This document shows positions 16,980-25,639 of a stretch of DNA of 64,000 nucleotides, piece by piece. The stretch lies in the NCBI RefSeq assembly GCF_002261265.1, contig NZ_NEVK01000004.1, positions 124,001 through 188,000 on the forward strand, read 5' to 3'. The translations under genes and the position numbers were made by a program. This DNA is from Bordetella genomosp. 7. Its GTDB lineage: Bacteria; Pseudomonadota; Gammaproteobacteria; Burkholderiales; Burkholderiaceae_B. The notes under the pieces are model-generated. The model did no database searches. It saw only the letters and a list, made by a program, of their open reading frames with translations, and was not told the origin of the DNA. Positions within the stretch are counted from its first letter, which is position 1. Every line of letters starts with the position of its first letter.

Positions 16980-19033
16980 TTTTTGCGGCACGCCCTTGCG
17001 ATTGCACCGCGTATCAGCGATCTGGGTCTCGATTCGGGCGAGGCGCCTGCCAACTGCCGAACCGCTTGTTCCGGTGTACAAAATTGCCGGGTGGCCGGAT
17101 TGATATAACGGGGGTACAGTATCAAAGTCGCGGCGACCAGCTCATCCAGCGAAAGTCTGCGTCCACGGCGCTTCATGACTTCGGGGCTGAGCCCCCGGTC
17201 GTCGGTAAGGCCCCAGCCGGCATAAAAAGGCTGCCCCCAAACCACAACCGGTATCTGGCGCATTAGCGCCTCGAAACCCGCGAGAGACGTATTGACATGG
17301 ACTGCGTCCATTTCGGGGTAAAGGGCGTCGATCGCGACATCGTCGATGAGTTCGTCGCACCAGTCCAGGAGTTGTTCCTGGTGGGCGTCCGGTTCCCGCA
17401 GCCCTGCGACCATGTCGGGATGGGGCTTGAACAGAATCGTCGCGCCCGGTTCGGCCTGCCGCACGGCTTGCAGCAGCGCAAGGTTGGTGCGCAGGGCGCT
17501 CGCACCAAAATGGATGGAAGCGTCCGTTTCGACTTGCCCCACGACCAGCACCACCCTCTGGCCGCCTGGCCGTTGCCAGCGCCGCGGTGACTTGAGATTG
17601 TATTTGGTGATGCCGCGCCGGAGAATCTCGGCGCGCAGCATGCGAGCCCTGCAGCATAGGGCCTCGTCGAAGGCTGTGTCGGCAAGCAAGCGCTCCAGCC
17701 GCGAAGGCTGTGTTGCATCGTAGTAGATGCCGATATCATCGATCACCCATGATATCGGACGTATCAGTTGGGCTCCCAGTCCGACGGATCTGAGAAAGCC
17801 ATCTTCAATGCGGTACAGCGCACGAGCACCATGCATTTCCTGCCGGCCCGCTGCACCCCACATCGCCATCGGCAAGCCAGAATGACGGGCCCCTGGCGAC
17901 TTCACGAACTTGATCGTGCTGCCCGACAGAAATTCGCGCACGAAGCGCTTTTTCCAGTTCGAAAACCCCACGGCGATCATGGCGGGCGGCAGATCGTTGC
18001 GCAGGCGGCGTTGCAGTGCAAGCCAGGCGATCAAGGTTTCCACATTGCATCTTTTTCCCGTGTCGGGGTCAAGATAGCTGGCATAGTCGATCAGCGCGGC
18101 GTGCACCAGTTGCTCGAGCGTGCATGGCGTGCGCCGGCTGGGTGCGGGCTGGTAGTCATGCGTCAAGCCCCAGCCCGCATAAAACGGGGTTCCGAAAACA
18201 TGCGCAGGCTTTCCATATAGCAGCGCTTCGAAGCCCATTTGAGAGGTGGCCACGTAGACCGCCTGCGCATGTTCGAGCAGGGCGGCCGGATGCCGATCAT
18301 CCGCAATCACCGTCACGCGCGGCATGCCGGCCAGCCGGGCTACATCGAAATAGCCCTTCTTGCGACCCATCGCGACTTCGGGGTGGATCTTTACCAGCAC
18401 TTGCGCATCGGGATTATCGTCGAGCGCGGCGTGCAGCATCCGATCAAAGGTGCGTGCGTCGGCGTTGCCATACTGCACCGAAAGATCCTGGTAGGTCTGG
18501 TCCACCACGAGGACAAAGCGTGCCGGCAACCGGTCTGGTTCGATGTCTCGGCTACCGTTGTACTTGGACAAGCGGCCGTCCCGCCACATTGCCATCACGA
18601 GCCTGGCGCGCGCGCTTTGAGCGTCAGACAACGGTTTACGGATCAGGCGTTCCAGGCGCGAAGGGCAGGAGGCGTCATAGTAGATGCCTTCATCGTCCGA
18701 GACCAGGGAATACGAGCGTTGCCCGTTACCGCCGACTGAGCGCAGGAAGCCGTCTTCGAGCAGCAGGAAAGCGCGCGAGAATCGTTGCGCCGCCTTCAGC
18801 GCGCGCAGCCCGCTGCGCTTTCTGCCCCAGCCAAGGAATGCCGTGCCGGCTGATGGCCTGGCCGTGCCGGCATGAACCGAGATTGGCAGGCCCAGAAAGG
18901 CTGAAAGATCCGTTCTGCGCCAAAGCCCCCAGTCCAACCAGCCGATGCTTGCCCGGGAAATCCTGGTGCCTGCGCCTAGAAGGCCCTGGAAAGTATCAGC
19001 GTCTGGACAATCGGGGTAATGATCTTCTGCCAT
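16976..19033 (-). CDS. kpsC: Capsule beta-Kdo transferase KpsC (two modules)
   Basis: 685 aa with two repeated transferase modules. Module 1 has FLGWGRKRSG, LEDGFLRSVG, DDEGIYYDASCPSRLE, KIHPEV and GTPFYAGWGLT. Module 2 repeats these as IEDGFLRSVGLG, DDIGIYYDATQPSRLE, FKPHPDM and GQPFYAGWGLTDDRG. Known KpsC extends the poly-beta-Kdo linker with alternating linkages after KpsS. The ATG at 19033 lies 58 nt inside the end of the export lipoprotein gene. I saw no later ATG before conserved sequence, so the overlap seems real. Confidence 0.93.
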   Translation of the reverse strand: MAEDHYPDCPDADTFQGLLGAGTRISRASIGWLDWGLWRRTDLSAFLGLPISVHAGTARPSAGTAFLGWGRKRSGLRALKAAQRFSRAFLLLEDGFLRSVGGNGQRSYSLVSDDEGIYYDASCPSRLERLIRKPLSDAQSARARLVMAMWRDGRLSKYNGSRDIEPDRLPARFVLVVDQTYQDLSVQYGNADARTFDRMLHAALDDNPDAQVLVKIHPEVAMGRKKGYFDVARLAGMPRVTVIADDRHPAALLEHAQAVYVATSQMGFEALLYGKPAHVFGTPFYAGWGLTHDYQPAPSRRTPCTLEQLVHAALIDYASYLDPDTGKRCNVETLIAWLALQRRLRNDLPPAMIAVGFSNWKKRFVREFLSGSTIKFVKSPGARHSGLPMAMWGAAGRQEMHGARALYRIEDGFLRSVGLGAQLIRPISWVIDDIGIYYDATQPSRLERLLADTAFDEALCCRARMLRAEILRRGITKYNLKSPRRWQRPGGQRVVLVVGQVETDASIHFGASALRTNLALLQAVRQAEPGATILFKPHPDMVAGLREPDAHQEQLLDWCDELIDDVAIDALYPEMDAVHVNTSLAGFEALMRQIPVVVWGQPFYAGWGLTDDRGLSPEVMKRRGRRLSLDELVAATLILYPRYINPATRQFCTPEQAVRQLAGASPESRPRSLIRGAIARACRKK

Positions 19034-20055
19034 TCGTATACTGCTGCATTGGTTACATAGATGGCGTCTTCCGGTTGTATGGCGAATTGCCCAGCTATGA
19101 ATATGGATTCGGGATTGCGCATGTTCAGGCGAAACACCTGGGCGCGCGGTTCACCTGTATCGGTTTGGGTTCGCCGGAATATGAATACGCCGGAAGGGTC
19201 GGCAGCCTGTTCTTTCAGGCCGCCCACGACTCCCAGCGCCTCCAGCAGGCTGGGGCGCTCGGAGGGCAGATCGTGCAACCCCGGCTCGACCACCGAGCCC
19301 ATGGCCACAAAACGCTTGCGCGCCCGCTCAACCACGATCTCCGAGCGCGGCGCAACCGGCATGTTCTGACCGTTCAACACCTGGGCATAGTTCAGCGTCT
19401 TGACGCTCTTGCCGGTACGTATCGTCACGCTGGTCAGATGAGGTTCGAGCAACGGCCCTCCGGCCATGTTGATCGCATCCAGCAGCGTAAGAGGGCCTTG
19501 CAGTGCCGAATACCTGCCGGGCGTCTTTACAGCCCCGGCAACGAGCACGGAACCCGACAAGTCGCCCACCATTTCGATATGGACCTGCGGATCCATGGCC
19601 TTGCCCTCGAGCCGCTTGCGCACCTCGGCTTCCACCTGCGGCAGAGTCAGCTGGTTCACGTGAATCCGACCCGCATAGGGCAGGGAGATGCGCCCCTGGG
19701 CGTCGATGCGGACATTGGAAAACTTGGTGCCGCCCATGCTTAATGGCGCAAACAGGCCGCCTTCTGTGGCGCTGTCGGAGATCAGGACGGAAATGACGTC
19801 CCCGGGCACAAGCCGGACGGCGTAGGGCACCACTTTTGAAACCTTGTTGCTGGGCGACTGTGGTGCGGCCACGGCGTACGGCGCCAGCGTACTGGGACCG
19901 AGGTCAATGACTTCGTAGGGCAGCTGGCTGTTGCTGCCCGCCTCGGTCGTGATGCTGGAACTATAGGGGCCGGCGCCCGACAAGATGCCGCAGCCGGAAA
20001 GAACGGCGCACAAACACGCCGTGCCGATCAATCGAGTGGAAAACGTTAGGTTCAT
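18976..20055 (-). CDS. Outer-membrane capsule export lipoprotein (CtrA/KpsD type)
   Basis: 359 aa. The signal peptide ends in a lipobox, LSGCGIL, giving a lipidated Cys near residue 22. A Poly_export domain (VPYAVRLVPGDVISVLIS ... GRISLPYAGRIHV) is followed by SLBB beta-grasp domains (GSVLVAGAVKTPGRYSALQGPLTLLDAIN and FVAMGSVVEPGLHDLP). At 359 aa it resembles meningococcal CtrA more than the roughly 560-aa E. coli KpsD. It should form the outer-membrane channel contacting KpsE. It lies 65 nt after kpsE and overlaps kpsC. Confidence 0.9.
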   Translation of the reverse strand: MNLTFSTRLIGTACLCAVLSGCGILSGAGPYSSSITTEAGSNSQLPYEVIDLGPSTLAPYAVAAPQSPSNKVSKVVPYAVRLVPGDVISVLISDSATEGGLFAPLSMGGTKFSNVRIDAQGRISLPYAGRIHVNQLTLPQVEAEVRKRLEGKAMDPQVHIEMVGDLSGSVLVAGAVKTPGRYSALQGPLTLLDAINMAGGPLLEPHLTSVTIRTGKSVKTLNYAQVLNGQNMPVAPRSEIVVERARKRFVAMGSVVEPGLHDLPSERPSLLEALGVVGGLKEQAADPSGVFIFRRTQTDTGEPRAQVFRLNMRNPESIFIAGQFAIQPEDAIYVTNAAVYEWQKIITPIVQTLILSRAF

Positions 20056-20120
20056 GTTGCTTCCCCGATGTCATGCCGCAAGTGTAATGACCAACCTGTG
20101 TGTACCGTGTCGGACATTGT

Positions 20121-21239
20121 TCAATCCCGATGGTCAGCAATGGTCACAAGGACGAAGCGCAGTATTCCGTACAGCAAGCACAACAACACGAACAAGGTGA
20201 TGATGTTATACAACGACCTTGGATATTCTGCGGTGTCTGGCCGATTGGGCGACACGACCGTTACCAGCGAACGTATTTTTTTGTTGGCCTCGATCCGGGC
20301 GTTTTCCTGGGCCGACAGCGCAAGCTTGTAGGCTTCTTCGGCTACTTGGGCGTCGATCGACAGGTTGCGAAACTGTGCCGCGATGGTGTTCAGGCGCTCC
20401 GTTCCCGACGAGGAAGCGAGTTTCTCTTTTTCTTCGACCAGTTGCTTCTCCAGCGCGCGGATACGATTGCGCTGCTGCTGCGCCTGCGGGCTGGCCGGTT
20501 CCAGTTTGCTCAGCAGCGCGGTCAGCGTGGCGCGCTCGGTGGCGAGCTGGCTCTCGATATTGGCAATGATGCCCGCACGCGAGGTGGCCACGGCTTCGCT
20601 GTCGAGCATGCCGTGTTCATTCTGGAACTGGACCAGCTGGTCAGACTTTTCTTCATACGTTCGACGGGCGCGCACCAGTTCTTCAGCCGCAAATGCCACA
20701 TGGTCGCGCGCGATGCGATGCGATATTTCGTTAATGAAGTGTTCAGACTGCCGAAGAATCAAGGAGAGCATCTGCTCTGCGGTGGCGGCATCGAAGGCCT
20801 GGACTTCAACGCGCAACAGGCCCGTCAGATCGTCGAAATGCACCTGCACGATGCGTTGGAAAAATTCCAGGCGGTCTTCGCTGTCGGCGCCCTCGGGCAG
20901 CCAGTACAGCGGATCGCGGATGCGGCCGGCATACAGGGTAGGCCACTGCATTTGCTGATCCAGGTAATTCATCATGTCATTGGACCGCACATACTCGCTC
21001 AGAAACAGTGTTTCTTCGCGCGAGGTCGGGTTCAGCACCCCGGTGAGCAGCGATAGCCCGGGTACCGCCGCCGCCGGGCTTTCCTGGGCCTGGCGCACTA
21101 CCACGAGCGCCGTGCTGGCATAGCGATCATGCGCGAAGATCGCGAAATAGATCGTCGCCAGCAGGGTGGGGATGATGACGACCCATGCAAAGAGCGATTT
21201 CCGTAGCCCTGGGAGAGTGATGCCGGTTTTTATCTTCAT
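20121..21239 (-). CDS. kpsE: Capsule export inner-membrane protein KpsE/CtrB
   Basis: 372 aa from ATG 21239, which overlaps the kpsT stop as ATGA. It is a polysaccharide co-polymerase type 3 protein. A TM helix lies near the N-terminus (SLFAWVVIIPTLLATIYFAIF) and another near the C-terminus (LYNIITLFVLLCLLYGILRF). A long, probably coiled-coil, periplasmic stretch lies between (about 190-300, ELVRARRTYEEKSDQLVQFQ). The motif PNRPDTAEYPRS before the last helix is typical. It bridges the KpsMT transporter and the outer-membrane channel. Confidence 0.93.
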   Translation of the reverse strand: MKIKTGITLPGLRKSLFAWVVIIPTLLATIYFAIFAHDRYASTALVVVRQAQESPAAAVPGLSLLTGVLNPTSREETLFLSEYVRSNDMMNYLDQQMQWPTLYAGRIRDPLYWLPEGADSEDRLEFFQRIVQVHFDDLTGLLRVEVQAFDAATAEQMLSLILRQSEHFINEISHRIARDHVAFAAEELVRARRTYEEKSDQLVQFQNEHGMLDSEAVATSRAGIIANIESQLATERATLTALLSKLEPASPQAQQQRNRIRALEKQLVEEKEKLASSSGTERLNTIAAQFRNLSIDAQVAEEAYKLALSAQENARIEANKKIRSLVTVVSPNRPDTAEYPRSLYNIITLFVLLCLLYGILRFVLVTIADHRD

Positions 21240-21889
21240 TGTTGATAAGCCTTTATTCCTTCTTGCACGTCGTTGTATAACGTCGCCCGTCCTTCCTTCA
21301 GCAGCACGACGACATCGCACAATTTTGCAATCTGCCCCATGGAATGCGTGACGAGTATGATGTTCGATTTCTGCATTTTTTCCCGGAAGACGCGCGTGCT
21401 TTTCTCCCGGATGTGATGGTCGCCCACCGACAACACTTCATCGATCAGGTAGTAATCGAAGTCGAAAGCCATGCTCAGGCCGAATGCCAGGCGGGAGCGC
21501 ATCCCGGAGGAATACGATTTGACCGGCTCGTCGAACCATTTGCCGATTTCGGCAAACGCTTCCACGTATTGCACCTTCGCACGCATTTGCGCGCCGGTGG
21601 CGCCTTGCACACGGCAAACGAACTTGACGTTCTCGCGGCCTGTCAGTGAGCCCTGAAATCCGCCGCCCAGCCCGACAGGCCAGGAAATGTTCTTGTCGGT
21701 GATGATGCGGCCGCTGTCGGGCGTATCCGCGCCGCCGAGCAGGCGCATCAGCGTGGTCTTGCCTGCGCCGTTCCTGCCGATCAGTCCGATGTTCTTCCCG
21801 GCGGGCAAGACGAGATTGAGATTCTGGAAGATATATCGCCTGCCTCTGGGGGTCAGGAATGACTTGGTGACGTTGCGAAGTTCAAACAT
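21236..21889 (-). CDS. kpsT: Capsule ABC exporter ATPase KpsT/CtrD
   Basis: 217 aa, the short length normal for KpsT/CtrD. Walker A GRNGAGKTTLMRLL is near residue 38, and the unusual signature YSSGMRSRLAFG is near 125. Walker B is FDYYLIDEVLSVGD and the H-loop VTHSMG. It powers export of the finished lipid-linked capsule through KpsM. It is 21 nt after kpsM and overlaps kpsE by 4 nt. Confidence 0.95.
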   Translation of the reverse strand: MFELRNVTKSFLTPRGRRYIFQNLNLVLPAGKNIGLIGRNGAGKTTLMRLLGGADTPDSGRIITDKNISWPVGLGGGFQGSLTGRENVKFVCRVQGATGAQMRAKVQYVEAFAEIGKWFDEPVKSYSSGMRSRLAFGLSMAFDFDYYLIDEVLSVGDHHIREKSTRVFREKMQKSNIILVTHSMGQIAKLCDVVVLLKEGRATLYNDVQEGIKAYQQ

Positions 21890-21910
21890 GGCTGGGCTCC
21901 GTGGCGGCGA

Positions 21911-22690
21911 CTAGATCGCCATCATGCGATAACGGAGCAGCCGATATGCAGCCATGCCCAGAAACAGCAGCACCAGCGTGCATTCCAGTACGTAACTCAG
22001 CGACGTGCCGTCTGCCGGGCGGTAGTAGGGAAAAATATTCGACCTTATGAGCTCCAGCACATTCATGAACGGGTTGAGCATCAGAATGGGAAGCCATGTA
22101 GACGGATAGCTCGACGGCGGAATGATGACGCCGGATATCAGGTACAACGGCATGAACAACAGCCGGATGAGAAACTTGCTTTCCGGCATCAGGGTGGCGA
22201 TCGCGGCCAGTACGAGCCCCAGCCCGATGGCAAAGAACAGCCCGAGAAACAGCATCAGCACCCATTCCGCCGGCTTGGCAATCGTGGTGCTCATGCCTAT
22301 CCAGGTCAACGTCAGGTAGGCCAGGATGAAGACCGTGGTGCTGAGCACGCACTCGACGACGACCCGGCCCATAAAGCTGCTGAATGGCTGGATTTGCTTG
22401 TAGGCAAACAGTGCCTTGTTGGCCTCCATGCTCAGCATCATCCTGAGGGCGATGTTCTTGTACAGCAGGAAGGGTGTCAGGCTGACGAGCAGGAAGACGG
22501 GATAGTCGATGCCGGGGATGGTCCTGCCCCGGATGTACACCATGATCAGTGTCAGCGCCACCAAATGGGCGATAGGCTCGAAAAGCGTCCACATGGCACC
22601 CATGCGGGCGCGGCCGAAGCGGCCCTGCATTTCGCGCAAGGTGAGTGCATAGACGACTGCGCGGAACACCTGAATGGAAGTGCGTTTCAT
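21911..22690 (-). CDS. kpsM: Capsule ABC exporter permease KpsM/CtrC
   Basis: 259 aa from ATG 22690, preferred because GAGG lies just upstream and it falls after the stop of the preceding gene; ATG 22708 would add six residues. It is an ABC-2 type permease. REMQGRFGRARMGAMWTLFEP is the conserved N-terminal amphipathic motif. Six hydrophobic segments follow (HLVALTLIMVYI, YPVFLLVSLTPFLLY, and others), with MPLYLISGVIIPPSSYP late in the protein. It forms the inner-membrane channel for capsule export with KpsT. Confidence 0.93.
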   Translation of the reverse strand: MKRTSIQVFRAVVYALTLREMQGRFGRARMGAMWTLFEPIAHLVALTLIMVYIRGRTIPGIDYPVFLLVSLTPFLLYKNIALRMMLSMEANKALFAYKQIQPFSSFMGRVVVECVLSTTVFILAYLTLTWIGMSTTIAKPAEWVLMLFLGLFFAIGLGLVLAAIATLMPESKFLIRLLFMPLYLISGVIIPPSSYPSTWLPILMLNPFMNVLELIRSNIFPYYRPADGTSLSYVLECTLVLLFLGMAAYRLLRYRMMAI

Positions 22691-22694
22691 GGCC

Positions 22695-23744
22695 TCAGAA
22701 CATTCCATCTTCTTCGAGCATCTGCAGGCGATGCACCCAGAGGTGATTCTTGAACACGACTTCGCGTCCGTGGCTGATCAGCGCGGCATCGCGTGGCGAC
22801 CGCCCGCGGGATAGCCGTTCGAACAGTTGCACCGCGTCGCTCCTGCTGTGCACGACATGGCAGCAGTCCTTGAACAGGTGGGACACCGAAGCGCTGGGCG
22901 TCGTGATGGCCAGGCCGCCCGAGGCCATGATCTCCACCAGCCGCCGCGAGAACATCGTCCGGGAATCTTCCACGGTATTGACGTTGAGTGACCCGACATA
23001 TTCCTGATATATGCGCGGAGTACGCTCGTATGACACTGCGGGGTATATCTTGGTGCGGGGAAAACTGGGGTAGCGGTAGATATGGTTGCGGCGACGCGAG
23101 TTCCTGTCGAAGATATCCAGGCCCCATGCCGAGGCGGCCGAGAACAGCATTTCCTGCCGTGCCTTGCGCTCGAAATGCATGTTGCAGGTATAGCTGCCGA
23201 CGAAGCAAAGGCGGCTGACCGGGTTGGCACGGCGCTGGCCATCATGGATGCGCGGCTGCACAGCAAAGGGCAGCACCCCCAGCCTTGCCTGGCCGCGCGT
23301 GGCCTCGGCGTAGCGGGGCAGTGTGTTCTCGTCCACAGTGTAGATGGCGGAAAACCAGCGTGCGCTGTCGATGAAACGCTCGAAATGAACGCTGTCTTCC
23401 TTGTTCCAGAACATGCAGGGAATACCGGCGTCTCGAGCGGTGTGCACCAGCTCGATCAACGCCTCGTTAGTGCGATCCGGATGGCTAGGGTAGCTGGCGA
23501 TCTTGTATTGCCAGCTTTTCTTGTATCCCAGCCAGGCCGACTCCACGAAAACGAAATCAACCTGCCTGCGTGTCAGAATCGCGCGGAAGTTCTGCGGTGT
23601 GAGATGCACCGTCCGCACTTCGGCTGCCAGGGCGCTGCTGGTCAGGTCATCGCTGACCAGCCCGACACGAACGCTGGCGTACCGGGCCTGCGGATCGGGC
23701 CCCTTGGCAAGCCGCTGGCCCAGCCAGGTGAGCACACTTTGCAT
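22695..23744 (-). CDS. CgeB-like glycosyltransferase
   Basis: 349 aa. The C-terminal half has the glycosyl-transferase 1_2 pattern found in CgeB/DUF3880 proteins: VGSYTCNMHFERKARQEML, then SLNVNTVEDSRTMFSRRLVEIMASGG, and LFKDCCHVVHSRSDAVQLFE. The N-terminal half has FVFVESAWLGYKKSWQYKI and IPCMFWNKEDSVHFERF, as in spore-maturation CgeB. It probably transfers one sugar of the capsule repeat; donor and acceptor are unknown. It sits 20 nt after the double hydrolase-like gene and just before kpsM. Confidence 0.8.
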   Translation of the reverse strand: MQSVLTWLGQRLAKGPDPQARYASVRVGLVSDDLTSSALAAEVRTVHLTPQNFRAILTRRQVDFVFVESAWLGYKKSWQYKIASYPSHPDRTNEALIELVHTARDAGIPCMFWNKEDSVHFERFIDSARWFSAIYTVDENTLPRYAEATRGQARLGVLPFAVQPRIHDGQRRANPVSRLCFVGSYTCNMHFERKARQEMLFSAASAWGLDIFDRNSRRRNHIYRYPSFPRTKIYPAVSYERTPRIYQEYVGSLNVNTVEDSRTMFSRRLVEIMASGGLAITTPSASVSHLFKDCCHVVHSRSDAVQLFERLSRGRSPRDAALISHGREVVFKNHLWVHRLQMLEEDGMF

Positions 23745-23764
23745 ATTGATGCGGGCTGGCCGGC

Positions 23765-25588
23765 TCAGAAGATGGCATCCGTACGCTGGCGCGTACTGAC
23801 GACGACCCTGATGTCGCTCAGCGCAATCGACTTGGCAAGGATATCCGGCACCAGGGCAGGGGGCTCGCCCCGGTGCCCATGCGCATCTTTGTACGGCCAG
23901 GTTTCCAGGTGGCCATCTTTCACCCCGCCGTATATCGGCAGACCCAGTTTTTCGCAGAACGGCAGGTAGTGTTCCTCATAGTGATGGATGTCATTCACGT
24001 TCTGCAGATAAAGCAGCTTGGCCTTGGGCGCATCCCGGAACGCCCGGATGGCGTCAAACCGCTGGCTGACCATTGACGGCGGCAGTTCTTCGTATTCGGA
24101 GGTGCCGAAGTTCGAAAGCAACATGGTGCGCACGTTCTTGGGGTGGTACTGGAGCACGTGTGTCTGTGGATTGATCGCGACCGCCGTGGCGTCGCCCAGG
24201 CGGGCGGCCGTCATCAGGGCCGCGAATCCGCCGCCCGACGACCCATACGTGATCACGGAGTCGGTGCCCAGGCCCAGCTTGCCCGCCACGGCGCGCACCA
24301 TTTCTGCCAGCCCCGTGCCCCAGTCGTTATCGCGTGTGCCCACGTACCAGGCCAGCGAGAGTTTGCGGGTCACCCCCAGTGTGGGGTCGGCGACATAAAG
24401 CGTAGAGCCGGGAATTTCGGGCGCCCAGCTGACGCGGTGGAAATCCGGGTGGGCGAAGCGGCGGTTCGTCGCACCGCATAGCATCACGAACAGCTTGTTC
24501 GAATCCGGCTTGATGTTCAGCAGACATTGAAACTCGCCGCCGCGGTGGCGTACGACGAAGCGGCCATTCTGGATACTGGTCGAATCCAGTTCTTTGAGCG
24601 ATCCGCAGACTCCCCACGGGTGAGCCACGAGCGTATCCGGCGGCGCAAGCTTGGTCAGGAACGGGTTGGGGCCCGATCGCCGGGCGGCGGGTGCGACTTC
24701 TTCGACCGCCGTGCTTCGCACCGGTTTGGCCGCGGTGCGTTCCGCCAGTTTGATGGCCCGGGACATCAGTTGCCGGAACCCGACCGGTGCCTCCGCGGCG
24801 TCGTTCGAGCGAATGACTTGAAGCGTGCCGAGATCGCTCAGCTGTTCGTCTTCGTCAATGCCGAATTCGCGGCAAAAGTGCTGGAAATGCCGGTTGGGCT
24901 TGTCTGCATTGTGTTGGCCTTCGTAATACATCACGCGCGTTTCCTGAGAATCACGCAAGGCGTCGACGGCGGACAGGCGCGTATTGAACTCCAGGTCGGC
25001 CGATTGGACAGAAGGGTCGCTCACGGCCAGGTGGGCGAAAAAGTCGGCGACGTAGGCGCGGTTGTAGAGCCGGATATCGGTATGCGGGTTGATCGAAATG
25101 ACCGAGCAATCTCCTATCTTGCAGCCCAGTTGAATGGCGGCCAGCCCACTCGAGGCCTCTCCGACGATATAAATGCGATGCCTGTCGACTCCCAGTCGCT
25201 GCCGCAGGCTGTCGACCAGTAGCGACAGGGATACGATCCCTGACTGCTCGCGACTGCCGAAGAACCATCCGATAGCGTGCCTGGCCGTCAAGGCCAGTGT
25301 GGGGTCATTGACGAGGACTGTCGTGCCGGGAAGATTGGTGAATTTCCGCGGCAGTTGCTCCAGCGGCCATTCCGCGTCAGCCCGCTGTTGCCCCGCCAGA
25401 ATCACGAATAGACGTTTTGCCGCGTGGTCAGTCTGGGACAGAGTGAAGTCGATCTGCAATTCGCCGATGCGCGCCTGGTAGCTGCCTTCCTCGAGGCCGC
25501 CCAGGTCATCAGGCTCATGCCTCGCAGTGGCGTCGAACATTTGCGGAGCATAGCCAGGCTTGATGGGGCGAGTCGTAGTAGTAATCAT
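23765..25588 (-). CDS. Two-copy alpha/beta-hydrolase-like protein of the capsule locus
   Basis: 607 aa built from an internal duplication (about 35-270 and 320-590). Both halves share the frame fxC/QG..ixF, LFVxLxG, PGTTVLVNDPTL or PGSTLYVADPTL, and a nucleophile-elbow region ending in INPHTDIRLY or INPQTHVLQY. Copy 2 has a proper GSSGG elbow (G-x-S-x-G) and a late DGHLETWPY that could supply His. In copy 1 the aligned stretch is GEASSG, so the serine is replaced by alanine. Copy 1 therefore looks non-catalytic. The role could be capsule O-acyl transfer or removal, or glycan binding. I do not recognise a characterised homologue. Confidence 0.6.
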   Translation of the reverse strand: MITTTTRPIKPGYAPQMFDATARHEPDDLGGLEEGSYQARIGELQIDFTLSQTDHAAKRLFVILAGQQRADAEWPLEQLPRKFTNLPGTTVLVNDPTLALTARHAIGWFFGSREQSGIVSLSLLVDSLRQRLGVDRHRIYIVGEASSGLAAIQLGCKIGDCSVISINPHTDIRLYNRAYVADFFAHLAVSDPSVQSADLEFNTRLSAVDALRDSQETRVMYYEGQHNADKPNRHFQHFCREFGIDEDEQLSDLGTLQVIRSNDAAEAPVGFRQLMSRAIKLAERTAAKPVRSTAVEEVAPAARRSGPNPFLTKLAPPDTLVAHPWGVCGSLKELDSTSIQNGRFVVRHRGGEFQCLLNIKPDSNKLFVMLCGATNRRFAHPDFHRVSWAPEIPGSTLYVADPTLGVTRKLSLAWYVGTRDNDWGTGLAEMVRAVAGKLGLGTDSVITYGSSGGGFAALMTAARLGDATAVAINPQTHVLQYHPKNVRTMLLSNFGTSEYEELPPSMVSQRFDAIRAFRDAPKAKLLYLQNVNDIHHYEEHYLPFCEKLGLPIYGGVKDGHLETWPYKDAHGHRGEPPALVPDILAKSIALSDIRVVVSTRQRTDAIF

Positions 25589-25639
25589 CCGATTTGTCTC
25601 AATGTAGGTATCGGGCCAGGATTGGCGCTTTGCGGGGTC

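Noticed and set aside
18016-19743. 575-codon rightward open frame
   Set aside because: Antisense to kpsC and the export lipoprotein, both supported by clear motifs.
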